The notes beneath the pieces are model-generated. The model ran no database searches. It was not told the DNA's origin and saw only the letters and a list, made by a program, of their open reading frames with translations. Made by a program: the position numbers and the translations under genes. This document shows positions 16,525 to 24,675 of a stretch of 64,000 bases of DNA, piece by piece. Origin of the DNA: Rhodobiaceae bacterium (lineage in GTDB: Bacteria; Pseudomonadota; Alphaproteobacteria; Rhizobiales; Tepidamorphaceae). The DNA lies in assembly GCA_020637895.1 (NCBI GenBank), contig JACKJP010000004.1:124001-188000 (forward strand). Direction: 5' to 3'. Numbering within the stretch: the first letter of the stretch is position 1; the number at the start of each line of letters is the position of its first letter.

Positions 16525-17817
16525 TTATTTGTAGAAGAGATGCGGCAGCCAGAGCGCGAGCCCGGGGAACAGGATCAGGATCGTGACGCGTACGATGTCG
16601 CTGACGACAAACGGCACCACACCCTTGATGATCGTGCCAAGTGACACGTCCGGCACCACTGACCTCAGAATGAAGAGGTTCATGCCGATCGGAGGCGTGA
16701 TAAGCCCGAGTTCCACCAGGATCACCACATAGATGCCGAACCAGACCGGATCGTAGCCGAGCCCCGTGACGATCGGGAAAAACATCGGGAGTGTCAGCAG
16801 GATCATCGCAATACTGTCGAGCACGCAGCCCAGCAGGATATAGATCACCGTGATGATCACCATGATGAGGAACGGGCTGAGACCTTCCGCGCTGACGATT
16901 TCAAGGACCGCCTCGTGCGCGCCGGTCACGTTGATGAACTCGGCGAAGAGTGTCGCTCCCAGGACGAGCGCGAACAGGATGGCGGTGGTGCGGACGGAGT
17001 CCTGGAAGACCTCGCGCAACGCCTGAAAGCCGATGCCGCGCGCAACGGCGATGATGAAGGCGCCGACCGCGCCTATGCCGCCCGCCTCGGCAGCCGTGAA
17101 CCAGCCGGTATAGATGCCGCCGAGCACGACGATGAAGAGAAGGGCGACCGACCAGATGTCGCGGATGGCCCTCAGCTTTTCGGCAAGCGTCGAACGGACG
17201 GTCGTCGGTGCGAATTCCGGATTGCGCGAGACGATCCAGCGCACCGCGAGCCCGTAGCCGATCACGCCGATCAGTCCCGGCACGAAACCCGCGGCGAAGA
17301 GTTTGCCGATATGAGTTTCGGTCTGAACGCCGTAGACCACCATGATGATGCTGGGGGGTATCAGAATGCCGAGCGTGCCGCCGCTGGCGACCGTGGCCGC
17401 GCTCAGCCGGTCGGCATATCCGAACTGGCGCATCGACGGGATCGCAACCTTGCCCATCGTCACCGCCGTGGCAACGCTCGATCCGCACACGGCGGCGAAC
17501 CCAGCGCAGGACACGATGGTCGCGAGCGCAAGGCCGCCACGCCAATGGCCGATGAACGACTGGGCAGCGCGATAGAGTTCCGCCGCCACGCCCGCGCGCG
17601 CAACGAGATTGCCCATCAGGATGAAGAGCGGAATGACGGAAAGATGGTACGACATCGTCGTTCCGCTGACGACGAGCGCGATCGTGCTGCCGGCGGCGTT
17701 GAAATTGATGACATAGGCAAAGCCGATGTAACCGACGACACCCAGCGCGATGGCAACCGGCACCCTCAGGAAAATGAGAGCAATCGCGGCAATGAAGCCA
17801 ACAAGCGCCGCAACCAT
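16525..17817 (-). CDS. TRAP transporter large permease DctM
   Basis: A 430-aa integral membrane protein with about 12-13 hydrophobic helices. Family motifs seen are IALIFLRVPVAIALG at the N-terminus, SGGTLGILIPPSIIMVVYG, AEAGGIGAVGAF and LITPPIGMNLFIL. It is the ion-coupled translocating subunit of the tripartite carrier. Its ATG at 17817 overlaps the dctQ stop (TAATG), so the two are translationally coupled. Genes run dctQ, dctM, then dctP. Confidence 0.95.
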   Translation of the reverse strand: MVAALVGFIAAIALIFLRVPVAIALGVVGYIGFAYVINFNAAGSTIALVVSGTTMSYHLSVIPLFILMGNLVARAGVAAELYRAAQSFIGHWRGGLALATIVSCAGFAAVCGSSVATAVTMGKVAIPSMRQFGYADRLSAATVASGGTLGILIPPSIIMVVYGVQTETHIGKLFAAGFVPGLIGVIGYGLAVRWIVSRNPEFAPTTVRSTLAEKLRAIRDIWSVALLFIVVLGGIYTGWFTAAEAGGIGAVGAFIIAVARGIGFQALREVFQDSVRTTAILFALVLGATLFAEFINVTGAHEAVLEIVSAEGLSPFLIMVIITVIYILLGCVLDSIAMILLTLPMFFPIVTGLGYDPVWFGIYVVILVELGLITPPIGMNLFILRSVVPDVSLGTIIKGVVPFVVSDIVRVTILILFPGLALWLPHLFYK

Positions 17818-18314
17818 TATTCAATACCCCGAATGTCGCTCGCACCGTGATCGGGATGCGCGGGCGGTGGCAGGATGGAGAGCGCGAGAAAGGCAAGCGC
17901 CGACAATGCGGACATGACCGCCATGAAGTAGTAGACCGTGTAGAGCGGGATCTTCAGCACGGCGGTGATTTCACCGTACTTGAACAGGCGATCGGCCTGT
18001 ATCCCAAGCCTCCAGGCCAGAACGCCAAAAAGCAGCGCACCAAGCAGACCGGCCACAACGAACTGAATGCGCCGGAACCATGCGGGCAGGAAAAAGTCCA
18101 GAAGGTCGACCGTTATGTGTTCGTTGCGAAAGGCGATCTGCGGATAGAGAAGGAAGGTGATCACGACGAGCGCGACTTCCGTCAGCTCGGTCGCCGGCGC
18201 AAGCGGACTTGAAAAGAAATTGCGACCGATAACGTCGATCAGCGTGATGCAGGCAAGCAGAAACAGCATCATGCTGGCAATTGCGTTCGCGATACGCTCA
18301 ATGATGCTGTGCAT
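17817..18314 (-). CDS. TRAP transporter small permease DctQ
   Basis: A 165-aa four-helix membrane protein: ASMMLFLLACITLIDVIGRNF, the charged amphipathic ITVDLLDFFLPAWFRR, a third helix FVVAGLLGALLFGVLAWRLG, and VYYFMAVMSALSALAFLAL at the end. The DVIGRNFF and EHITVDLL segments are DctQ signatures. The ATG at 18314 (MHSII) is preferred for its GAGGGGGAA upstream. It is the first gene of this TRAP operon. Confidence 0.9.
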   Translation of the reverse strand: MHSIIERIANAIASMMLFLLACITLIDVIGRNFFSSPLAPATELTEVALVVITFLLYPQIAFRNEHITVDLLDFFLPAWFRRIQFVVAGLLGALLFGVLAWRLGIQADRLFKYGEITAVLKIPLYTVYYFMAVMSALSALAFLALSILPPPAHPDHGASDIRGIE

Positions 18315-18505
18315 CAGGCGTTCCCCCTCGACCTTTCCCCGCGCCGGCGTCGTTGCGCCGGAACGTTGCACTTCAGAACCTTCCTCCAGCCTCTTCGGGC
18401 GAGCGCTGGACGATCTCCCTGTCCGCCTCTCAGATGGGGCAGTTCAGGAAAGATACCAGAAAGTAATTCTCCGTTCCAATTAGTATCGAAGGGGTCGCGA
18501 TCTGT

Positions 18506-19270
18506 CTAGCGGCCTTTCCAGTTGGGCGCCCGCTTTTCGGCAAACGCGGCCGCGCCTTCCCTGGCATCCTCGGACTTGAGGACGGGGGCGGTGATGTCCT
18601 CCTGGCGGGCGAACATCTCGTCGAGCGACCAGTCGACCTGTTCGTTGACGACCCGCTTGCTGGCGGCAATCGACATCGGCGCATTGGCCACGATCGACTG
18701 GGCAAGCTTGCGCGCTTCCGCCAGCGCGCCGCCCGGTTCGGTCATGCGGTTGATCAGGCCGAACTGAAAGAGACGGTCGGCCTCCATCATGTCGCCGGTC
18801 AGCGCCATTTCCATCGCAATGCGCTTGGGGATGACGCGGGGCAGCCGGATCAGCCCGCCGGCGGCAGCCGCGAGCCCGCGCTTGGCCTCGGGCAGTCCGA
18901 ATTTTGCGTCCCTGGCGGCAACCAGAAGATCGCATGCGAGCACGGCCTCGAAACCGCCAGCCAGCGCATAGCCTTCGACCGCGGCGATCAGCGGCTTGTC
19001 GGGCGGCGTACGGGCAATGCCGAAGATGCCGCGATGCTTCACCCGCGTAACCTCGCCACGCAGGAACGCTTTGAGATCCATGCCGGCGCAGAAATTGCCG
19101 CCGGCGCCCGTCAGGATGCCGACCCTCAGATCGTCGCGATGATCGAGTTCGTCGACAGCCGCGCAAACCCCGTAGGCCACATCGCGGTTGACGGCGTTGC
19201 GCGCCTCGGGACGATTGATCGTGATCGTGATGATGCCATCCGCGATATCGACGAGTACTGCGTCGTTCAT
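18506..19270 (-). CDS. Enoyl-CoA hydratase/isomerase (crotonase family)
   Basis: A 254-aa crotonase. Oxyanion-hole segments NFCAGMDLKAFL and AVEGYALAGGFEAVLACDL are intact, and GLPEAKRGLAAAAGGLIRLPR is in the active-site loop. The ATG at 19270 (MNDAVL) has GGGAGG about 8 bases upstream. It is 25 bp downstream of the nitronate-monooxygenase-like gene and probably in its operon. Either a hydratase or an isomerase; the sequence alone does not decide. Confidence 0.9.
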   Translation of the reverse strand: MNDAVLVDIADGIITITINRPEARNAVNRDVAYGVCAAVDELDHRDDLRVGILTGAGGNFCAGMDLKAFLRGEVTRVKHRGIFGIARTPPDKPLIAAVEGYALAGGFEAVLACDLLVAARDAKFGLPEAKRGLAAAAGGLIRLPRVIPKRIAMEMALTGDMMEADRLFQFGLINRMTEPGGALAEARKLAQSIVANAPMSIAASKRVVNEQVDWSLDEMFARQEDITAPVLKSEDAREGAAAFAEKRAPNWKGR

Positions 19271-19295
19271 GCCATTTCCCTCCCGGCCTTTTGCG

Positions 19296-20426
19296 TCAGG
19301 CATCCAATATCGAGCCCATACGCTCCAGCGACTGAAGCAGCTCTTCCTGCATCTCGTACATGACCTGCTTTACGGTCGTCTCGGATGTCATGTTGCCGAC
19401 GCACTGACCTGCTGGAAAGGAATAATAGTCCGCGCGCTCGGCCTTCACCGCGCGCGCATGCGCCTCATTGTAGAGAATGCCCTGCAACGGCGGCAGCAGA
19501 TAGGGCGGCGCGCCCGGCTCTTCCCATGCCTCGCTCAGTCTGCTCTTGAGCATTCGCACCGTCTTGCCGGTACGGGCACGGCGACGAACCGCATCTTCCG
19601 TGCGGGCGCGGAACATCGCTTCCTTCTCGAAGGCGTTGAGTTCGCTTTCCTGCGTGCCAAGCCAGATCGTCCCGCACCAGACGCCTGCCGCACCCATGGC
19701 AAGCGCCGCGGCGACCTGACTGCCGCGCGATATGCCGCCTGCAGCCAGCACCGGAATGTCATTTTCCACCGCGTCTATCACCTGCGGGACAAGAACGAGC
19801 GTTGAGATTTCGCCCGTATGGCCGCCCGCCTCGGTGCCCTGCGCGACTATGAGTTCAACACCGGCAGCCTTCTGCCTGACCGCGTGCTCGGGCTTTCCGC
19901 AGAGCGCGCCGATCATCACGTTTTTCGCGCGGATCTGTTCGACGATGTCAGGGGGCGGCGCGCCGAGCGCGCTGACGATCAACCGGACCTGTTCGTGCCT
20001 GAGCGCCGTATCGACGAGCCGGCGCGCGCCGTCGGGCGTCATCGCACCGCGCCCTTCCATGATTTCCTTGTAGACGTGCTTGCGTTCGTCTTCGGGCAGT
20101 TCCGGTATGCCCGCCTCGGCGAGCAGCTTTTCCATGAACGCCTTGTGCTCGGCAGGTATCAGATCGTGCAGGTCGGTCTTGCCTGTCTCGGCCTCGGCCT
20201 TCGTATCGTACTTGGAAGGGATGATCACATCGACTCCGTAGGGCCGTCCGCCTACATGCTCATCGATCCACTTCAGTTCGACTTCCAGCTGTTCGGGCCC
20301 GAATGTCGCGGCGCCCAGCACGCCGAAGCCTCCTGCCTTGGTCACCTCGACCACGACATCCCGGCAATGGGAAAAGGCGAAAATCGGAACGTCGAAGCCA
20401 AGCCGCTCCGCAAGTGCTGTGCGCAT
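19296..20426 (-). CDS. Nitronate monooxygenase-like FMN protein
   Basis: A 376-aa TIM-barrel flavoprotein of the 2-nitropropane dioxygenase/nitronate monooxygenase family. Motifs are PIFAFSHCRDVVVEV, GARRLVDTALRHEQVRLIVSALG, VAQGTEAGGHTGEISTLVLVPQV and the C-terminal FMN phosphate-binding AAGGISRGSQVAAALAMGAAGVWCGTIWL. The full length lets it serve as model for the truncated paralogue at 1-651. Its start is 9 bp after the DUF35 gene. Association with DUF35, thiolase and hydratase genes argues for a role on CoA-linked intermediates, perhaps as an enoyl reductase-like flavoenzyme, rather than nitroalkane detoxification (inference). Confidence 0.88.
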   Translation of the reverse strand: MRTALAERLGFDVPIFAFSHCRDVVVEVTKAGGFGVLGAATFGPEQLEVELKWIDEHVGGRPYGVDVIIPSKYDTKAEAETGKTDLHDLIPAEHKAFMEKLLAEAGIPELPEDERKHVYKEIMEGRGAMTPDGARRLVDTALRHEQVRLIVSALGAPPPDIVEQIRAKNVMIGALCGKPEHAVRQKAAGVELIVAQGTEAGGHTGEISTLVLVPQVIDAVENDIPVLAAGGISRGSQVAAALAMGAAGVWCGTIWLGTQESELNAFEKEAMFRARTEDAVRRRARTGKTVRMLKSRLSEAWEEPGAPPYLLPPLQGILYNEAHARAVKAERADYYSFPAGQCVGNMTSETTVKQVMYEMQEELLQSLERMGSILDA

Positions 20427-20435
20427 GATGATGAC

Positions 20436-20846
20436 CTAGCCGGCTGGATGAAAAGTCAGGATCGGCGTTCCGTTTTCGTCGCTGACGAAGCTGTATCGCA
20501 ATGGAAGCCCTATCTTCAGGTCCTGCGCCTCGATGCCGACAAGTCGTCCCAGCGCGCGCGGCCCTTCTTCAAGATCGACCGTTGCCAGGATGTAGGGAAG
20601 TTCGTCCCTGAACGCCGCGTGGAACGCGTGATGGGCAATCGTCCAGGAATGAAGCGTCGACTTGCCGCTGGTCTCCGTCCAGCCATACTCACGCGAATAG
20701 CATTCCACGCAGACCAGTTGTGGATAGTGCCGAACGGTGCCGCAGTTGGAGCATTTCTGGATCTTCAGCACGCCTTGTCGTGCGGCATCCCAATAGGGCT
20801 TCGACAGCTCGGTCTCGTGCGGAACGGGCTTTTTCTCTGCAGTCAT
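20436..20846 (-). CDS. DUF35 / Zn-ribbon OB-fold protein (thiolase partner)
   Basis: A 136-aa protein with an N-terminal rubredoxin-like zinc ribbon (C32, C35, C46, C49 in CSNCG and CVEC) and a C-terminal OB-fold (LHSWTIAHHAFHAAF, LPYILATVDLEEGPRALGRLVG). Such proteins pair with thiolase-like enzymes; in steroid degraders the DUF35 subunit is needed for aldolase activity. The ATG at 20846 has GAGGAGC 6 bases upstream. It follows the thiolase-like gene by 10 bp, fitting a two-subunit complex with that protein. Confidence 0.9.
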   Translation of the reverse strand: MTAEKKPVPHETELSKPYWDAARQGVLKIQKCSNCGTVRHYPQLVCVECYSREYGWTETSGKSTLHSWTIAHHAFHAAFRDELPYILATVDLEEGPRALGRLVGIEAQDLKIGLPLRYSFVSDENGTPILTFHPAG

Positions 20847-20856
20847 GATGTGCTCC

Positions 20857-22008
20857 TCACGCCCGGGCCATGATGGCGATGGAACCATCGCCGAGGTCGC
20901 CATATCCCGTCGCCAGCCCGACTTCAGCACCGGCGACCTGTGTCCTGCCGCCCTGCCCGCGCAGCTGGCGAACCAGTTCAACGATATGATTCATCCCAAG
21001 CATGTGCGCCTGCGAAAGCAGGCCGCCATGGGTGTTTGTGGGCAGCGCGCCGCCAAGCTGCAGTCGCCCGTTTTCCACAAACGGTCCGCCCTCGCCCTTC
21101 TTGCAGAACCCCATATCCTCGATCTGGCAGATGACCTGATAGGTGAAGCAATCGTAGATTTCGGCAACGTCGATATCATCCGGCTTGATACCGGCCTGGG
21201 CGAAGGCGCGCGGCGCAGCCTTCGACAACCCAAGCTTCGTCATGTCGTGCCGCTGGGTGATCGAGCTTGGCGAATCCGGATGGCCTTCCGCAATACCGAT
21301 GACCTGCACGCGCGGCTGTTTCATGTCGCGGGCGCGTTCGGCGGAACTGACGACAAGCGCCGCGCCGCCATCGCTTTCAAGGCTGCAATCGAAGAGCCGG
21401 TATGGGTCGGTGATCATACGGGAGTTCTGATGGTCCTCGACCGTCATCGGTTTCTTCATAACCGCATTGTCATGCAGCACGGCATGCGCGCGCATGGCGA
21501 TCGCGACTTGCGCGAACTGGAGGCTTGTCGTTCCGAAAAGCTCCATGTGGCGGCGTGCCATTGGCGCATAAAGCTGGGCTGGCGAGACCGCGCCGAGAGG
21601 CAGTTCGAATTCCGTGACATAATGAAACTGCGGCATCGTGTGGATGCGTGCGCCGGCCTTGGCACCGATCGACGTGTTTCGCCCGGCGGGGATAAGAACG
21701 TGGTTGCAAACGCCGCTGTCGATCAGCGAGAGCGCTGTCTGAACCGAAGCGATGCCGCTTGCCCCGCCAATCGGATTGACGGCCGAAAACTTCAGATCCT
21801 CGATGCCGAAATTGTGGATGAATTCCTCTGCCGGCGCGCCGGTGATACCGATCGGGATTACGCCGTCGATGTCTCTCGGCGACAGGCCGGCATCTTCGAT
21901 GGCCTTGAGCGATGCCTCGATCTGAAGGTCCAGCGCGGGCCTCGTTGAGCCGCGCGCATAGACCGTTTCGCCAATACCGGTGATGGCGCCTTTTCCGCTT
22001 AAAGACAC
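20857..22008 (-). CDS. Thiolase-like protein (lipid-transfer/acetyl-CoA acetyltransferase family)
   Basis: A 383-aa thiolase-fold protein of the SCP-x/Ltp type. It opens GAITGIGETVYARGSTRPALDLQIEASLKAIEDAGL, has CSLESDGGAALVVSSAERARD, and near the C-terminus AEIYDCFTYQVICQIEDMGFCKKGEGG, the segment that carries the active-site tyrosine in the Ltp2 aldolases; NTHGGLLSQAHMLGMNHIVE is the usual thiolase glycine-rich end. The start is GTG at 22008 with GGGAGG upstream. It overlaps no gene and is 10 bp ahead of the DUF35 gene, so the pair is probably an acyl-CoA thiolase or retro-aldolase complex. Confidence 0.9.
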   Translation of the reverse strand: MSLSGKGAITGIGETVYARGSTRPALDLQIEASLKAIEDAGLSPRDIDGVIPIGITGAPAEEFIHNFGIEDLKFSAVNPIGGASGIASVQTALSLIDSGVCNHVLIPAGRNTSIGAKAGARIHTMPQFHYVTEFELPLGAVSPAQLYAPMARRHMELFGTTSLQFAQVAIAMRAHAVLHDNAVMKKPMTVEDHQNSRMITDPYRLFDCSLESDGGAALVVSSAERARDMKQPRVQVIGIAEGHPDSPSSITQRHDMTKLGLSKAAPRAFAQAGIKPDDIDVAEIYDCFTYQVICQIEDMGFCKKGEGGPFVENGRLQLGGALPTNTHGGLLSQAHMLGMNHIVELVRQLRGQGGRTQVAGAEVGLATGYGDLGDGSIAIMARA

Positions 22009-22045
22009 GGATGAGTTCCTCCCTGACTCGGACTTTTATTCCAAT

Positions 22046-22060
22046 GAGTATATATATGTA
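22046..22060 (+). promoter_or_regulatory. GAGTATAT element upstream of the thiolase gene
   Basis: The 85-bp gap between the CoA-transferase stop and the thiolase GTG contains GAGTATATATATG followed by TACC, an AT-rich patch in GC-rich surroundings. It shares GAGTATA and ATGTACC words with the 13990 region, marking a likely internal promoter/operator. Confidence 0.3.
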
Positions 22061-22093
22061 CCGGCACGCATACAATGTCGGCACGTCGCCATT

Positions 22094-23368
22094 TCACGCT
22101 TTGCCTTGTTCGGCCTCGCCATCCCCGAATGCGCCCGCCGCTCTGAGCTGCGCAAGACGATGATCATCGTATCCCAGCAAGTCAGATAATACCGCGTCGC
22201 GATCGGCGTTCAGCACCGGCGGCGCGACAGGATCGACGACCGGCGTTCGGCTGAGGCGCATGGCCGACCGGATCGTCGGGACATCTCCCGAGCGGGGATG
22301 CGGGATGGACGCGACAAGGTTGCGGCGAAGCGCGTCCTTTGACGTCAGCGCCTCCGAGACAGTCGCAATGGCGGTAACAGGAATGCCAAGCCCGGTGAGC
22401 AGGTCCACCCAGTATTGCCGCGTATTGGTGGAAAACGCTTCGTTGAGCGTCGCCGTGAGCGGCTCAATATTGCTCACCCTGTCGAAATTGCTGGCATAGC
22501 GCGGATCGTCGAACAGGTCCTCGCGGTCCAGCGCCTCGACGCACAGCCGCCGAAAGAGACGTTGATTGCCGCAGGTAATGAAGATCGGACCGTCGCTTGC
22601 CTGATAGACATCGCTCGGCGCTGTCTGGGCCGAACGGTTGCCATAGCGCGGCGTATCTTCACCGCTGATCAGATAGCTCATGCCGTAAAGCGTCAGGAGA
22701 TTGGCGGCAGCATCGAACAGGGCGACTTCGATGAACTGCCCCTCGCCGGTCCTGTCGCGCGCAATCAGCGCGCCGAGAACGGCGGACGCCGCAAACATGC
22801 CCGATGCGATGTCGGCAATAGGGACTGTCGTCCTGTATGGATTGTCGGCCGGTCCGGTCAGCGACATGAATCCGCTGGATGCCTGAAACATCGCGTCGTA
22901 TCCGCGCCGCGGCGTCTCGGCATCGTCGTCAAGCCCGTATCCGGAGATCGCGCAATAGATGATCTTCGGGTTGATCGCGCGGACCGCTTCGTAGTCGAGC
23001 CCGAAACGCTGCATGATACCGGTGGAAAAATTTTCAACCAGTACGTCCGATTTCGCGATGATGTCACGGGCAATTACAGCGCCGCTTTCGCATTTCAGAT
23101 CGAGCACGATGCTCTTCTTGTTCCGGTTGGTGCTGAGGTAAAGCGCGCTCTCGCCGTCGAGTTCGGTCGCGGTGTAATTGCGCGCGTCATCACCGGTCCC
23201 GGGCGCTTCGATCTTGATGACCTCGGCACCCAGATCGACAAGCTGTTGCGTGCAATAGGGGCCGGCGAGCATTCGCGTAAAATCAACGACACGGATACCG
23301 TCCAGAGCCGTCGGCGCATCGGCGGGTCGCGGCTGATAGTTCGGAAATTCAGGCCTCTGTCTTGTCAT
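22094..23368 (-). CDS. CaiB/BaiF family (class III) CoA-transferase
   Basis: A 424-aa class III CoA-transferase: GIRVVDFTRMLAGPYCTQQLVDLGAEVIKIE at the N-terminus, STNRNKKSIVLDLK, VLVENFSTGIMQRFGLDYE, and VPIADIASGM carrying the aspartate that forms the CoA-anhydride intermediate in this family. It would move CoA onto an incoming acid. The ATG at 23368 overlaps the stop of the next upstream gene (ATGA), so it is translationally coupled to the racemase-like gene. Confidence 0.92.
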   Translation of the reverse strand: MTRQRPEFPNYQPRPADAPTALDGIRVVDFTRMLAGPYCTQQLVDLGAEVIKIEAPGTGDDARNYTATELDGESALYLSTNRNKKSIVLDLKCESGAVIARDIIAKSDVLVENFSTGIMQRFGLDYEAVRAINPKIIYCAISGYGLDDDAETPRRGYDAMFQASSGFMSLTGPADNPYRTTVPIADIASGMFAASAVLGALIARDRTGEGQFIEVALFDAAANLLTLYGMSYLISGEDTPRYGNRSAQTAPSDVYQASDGPIFITCGNQRLFRRLCVEALDREDLFDDPRYASNFDRVSNIEPLTATLNEAFSTNTRQYWVDLLTGLGIPVTAIATVSEALTSKDALRRNLVASIPHPRSGDVPTIRSAMRLSRTPVVDPVAPPVLNADRDAVLSDLLGYDDHRLAQLRAAGAFGDGEAEQGKA

Positions 23369-24510
23369 CGCGCACCTCCCTGCCGCTTTTCCCACGCCGC
23401 AATCGCATCAGCCGGGATCCCCCATTCCGCGAGCGCCTCACGCGCGGACACCCCTACTTCCTCGGGCGGGGTTGGCATGTCGGGTACGGTCCGGCTGAAA
23501 CGCGGCGCCGGCGCGGGCTGCATGACGCCGCCGATATTCACCATCGCCTCCCTTGCCTTGATATGCGGATGGCCCTCGACCTCCTCGATGGTCAGGATCG
23601 GCGCGAAGCACGCGTCGAGCCCATCCATTGCCGCACACCATTCGTCGCGTGTCCTGGTGCGGATGCGCTCCCCGATTGCCTTGCGCAGTATTGGCCAGCC
23701 CTTGCGGTCCATCTGCGGTGGCAAATCGTCAGGGTTGAGGCCGAGCACGCCCAGCATCGTTCGATAGAACTTGTTCTCGATCGCGGCGACCGACACATAT
23801 CGCCCGTCGGCGCATTCATAGGCGTCGTAGAACGGTGAACCTGAATCGAGCATGTTGGTGCCGCGTTCAATATTGACCTCACCAGCTGCATGCTGTCCGA
23901 AATGCGCGGTCATGAGCGAGAGCGTTCCCTCGGTAATCGCGGCATCGACGACCTGGCCTTTGCCGGAGCGCTGTTGTTCCAGGAGCGCTGCAAGCATACC
24001 CATGGCCAGATAGAGGCTGCCGCCACCGAAATCGCCAACGAGGTTCAGGGGCGGCGTTGGCGGCTGACCGTTCCTGCCAATCGCGTCGGCCGCGCCGGTG
24101 ATCGCGATGTAATTGAGATCATGCCCGGCAATCCGCGCCAGCGGACCGGTCTGGCCCCACCCGGTCATTCTTCCATAAACAACGCGCGGGTTGCGCTTCA
24201 GGCATTCTTCAGGGCCGAAGCCAAGACGCTCCGCAACGCCGGGCCGGAAGCCCTCCATGACGGCGTCGGCACGTTCGACGAGGTCAAGCGCAAGTGCGAG
24301 ATCCTCGGGTGCCTTCAGGTCCAGCGCGATCGACTTGCGCCCCCGGTTCGTGAACTTGAAACGGGCCGGGCGCTTGATGCCAAAATCGCCGGGATCGGCG
24401 CGATCGATGCGCAGTACGGTCGCGCCCATGTCGGCGAGCAACATCGCGCACATGGGGCCTGGCCCGATGCCGCAAAACTCGACGACCTTGATTCCCTGAA
24501 GCGGCCCCAT
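23365..24510 (-). CDS. Alpha-methylacyl-CoA racemase-like CaiB/BaiF protein
   Basis: A 381-aa CaiB/BaiF protein of the AMACR branch. GIGPGPMCAMLLADMGA, MEGFRPGVAERLG and RMTGWGQTGPLA are present, and both catalytic residues of AMACR are visible: the histidine in GHDLNYIAITGA and the aspartate in VGDFGGGSLYLAMG. It would epimerise 2-methylacyl-CoA esters, the usual gatekeeper for branched isoprenoid or steroid side-chain beta-oxidation. The ATG at 24510 has GGGAGG 5 bases upstream. A close paralogue lies at 59050-60156. Confidence 0.92.
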   Translation of the reverse strand: MGPLQGIKVVEFCGIGPGPMCAMLLADMGATVLRIDRADPGDFGIKRPARFKFTNRGRKSIALDLKAPEDLALALDLVERADAVMEGFRPGVAERLGFGPEECLKRNPRVVYGRMTGWGQTGPLARIAGHDLNYIAITGAADAIGRNGQPPTPPLNLVGDFGGGSLYLAMGMLAALLEQQRSGKGQVVDAAITEGTLSLMTAHFGQHAAGEVNIERGTNMLDSGSPFYDAYECADGRYVSVAAIENKFYRTMLGVLGLNPDDLPPQMDRKGWPILRKAIGERIRTRTRDEWCAAMDGLDACFAPILTIEEVEGHPHIKAREAMVNIGGVMQPAPAPRFSRTVPDMPTPPEEVGVSAREALAEWGIPADAIAAWEKRQGGAR

Positions 24511-24621
24511 GCAACCTCCCTGTTGTTTGTCTTGTCTTTTTTCGTTGTCATGCCATCCGGAACGCCATTCCGGATGAACAAGATGGTGGCCGTGAAACGA
24601 TTGACTGCCCACTTGGCTACC

Positions 24622-24641
24622 GTATAGTAGCCATACTATAC
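24622..24641. promoter_or_regulatory. 20-bp inverted repeat in divergent promoter (operator candidate)
   Basis: GTATAGTA-GCCA-TACTATAC is a perfect inverted repeat with 8-bp arms. It is centred in the 165-bp gap between the leftward racemase gene and the rightward MaoC-DUF35 operon, 35 bp before the rightward ATG. The word TATACGGTAG (minus strand) next to it recurs at the TetR gene's own promoter, making the TetR protein the leading candidate binder. Confidence 0.6.
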
Positions 24642-24675
24642 TTCACAGTAAATGACATAAAACGGGAAACGCCTG

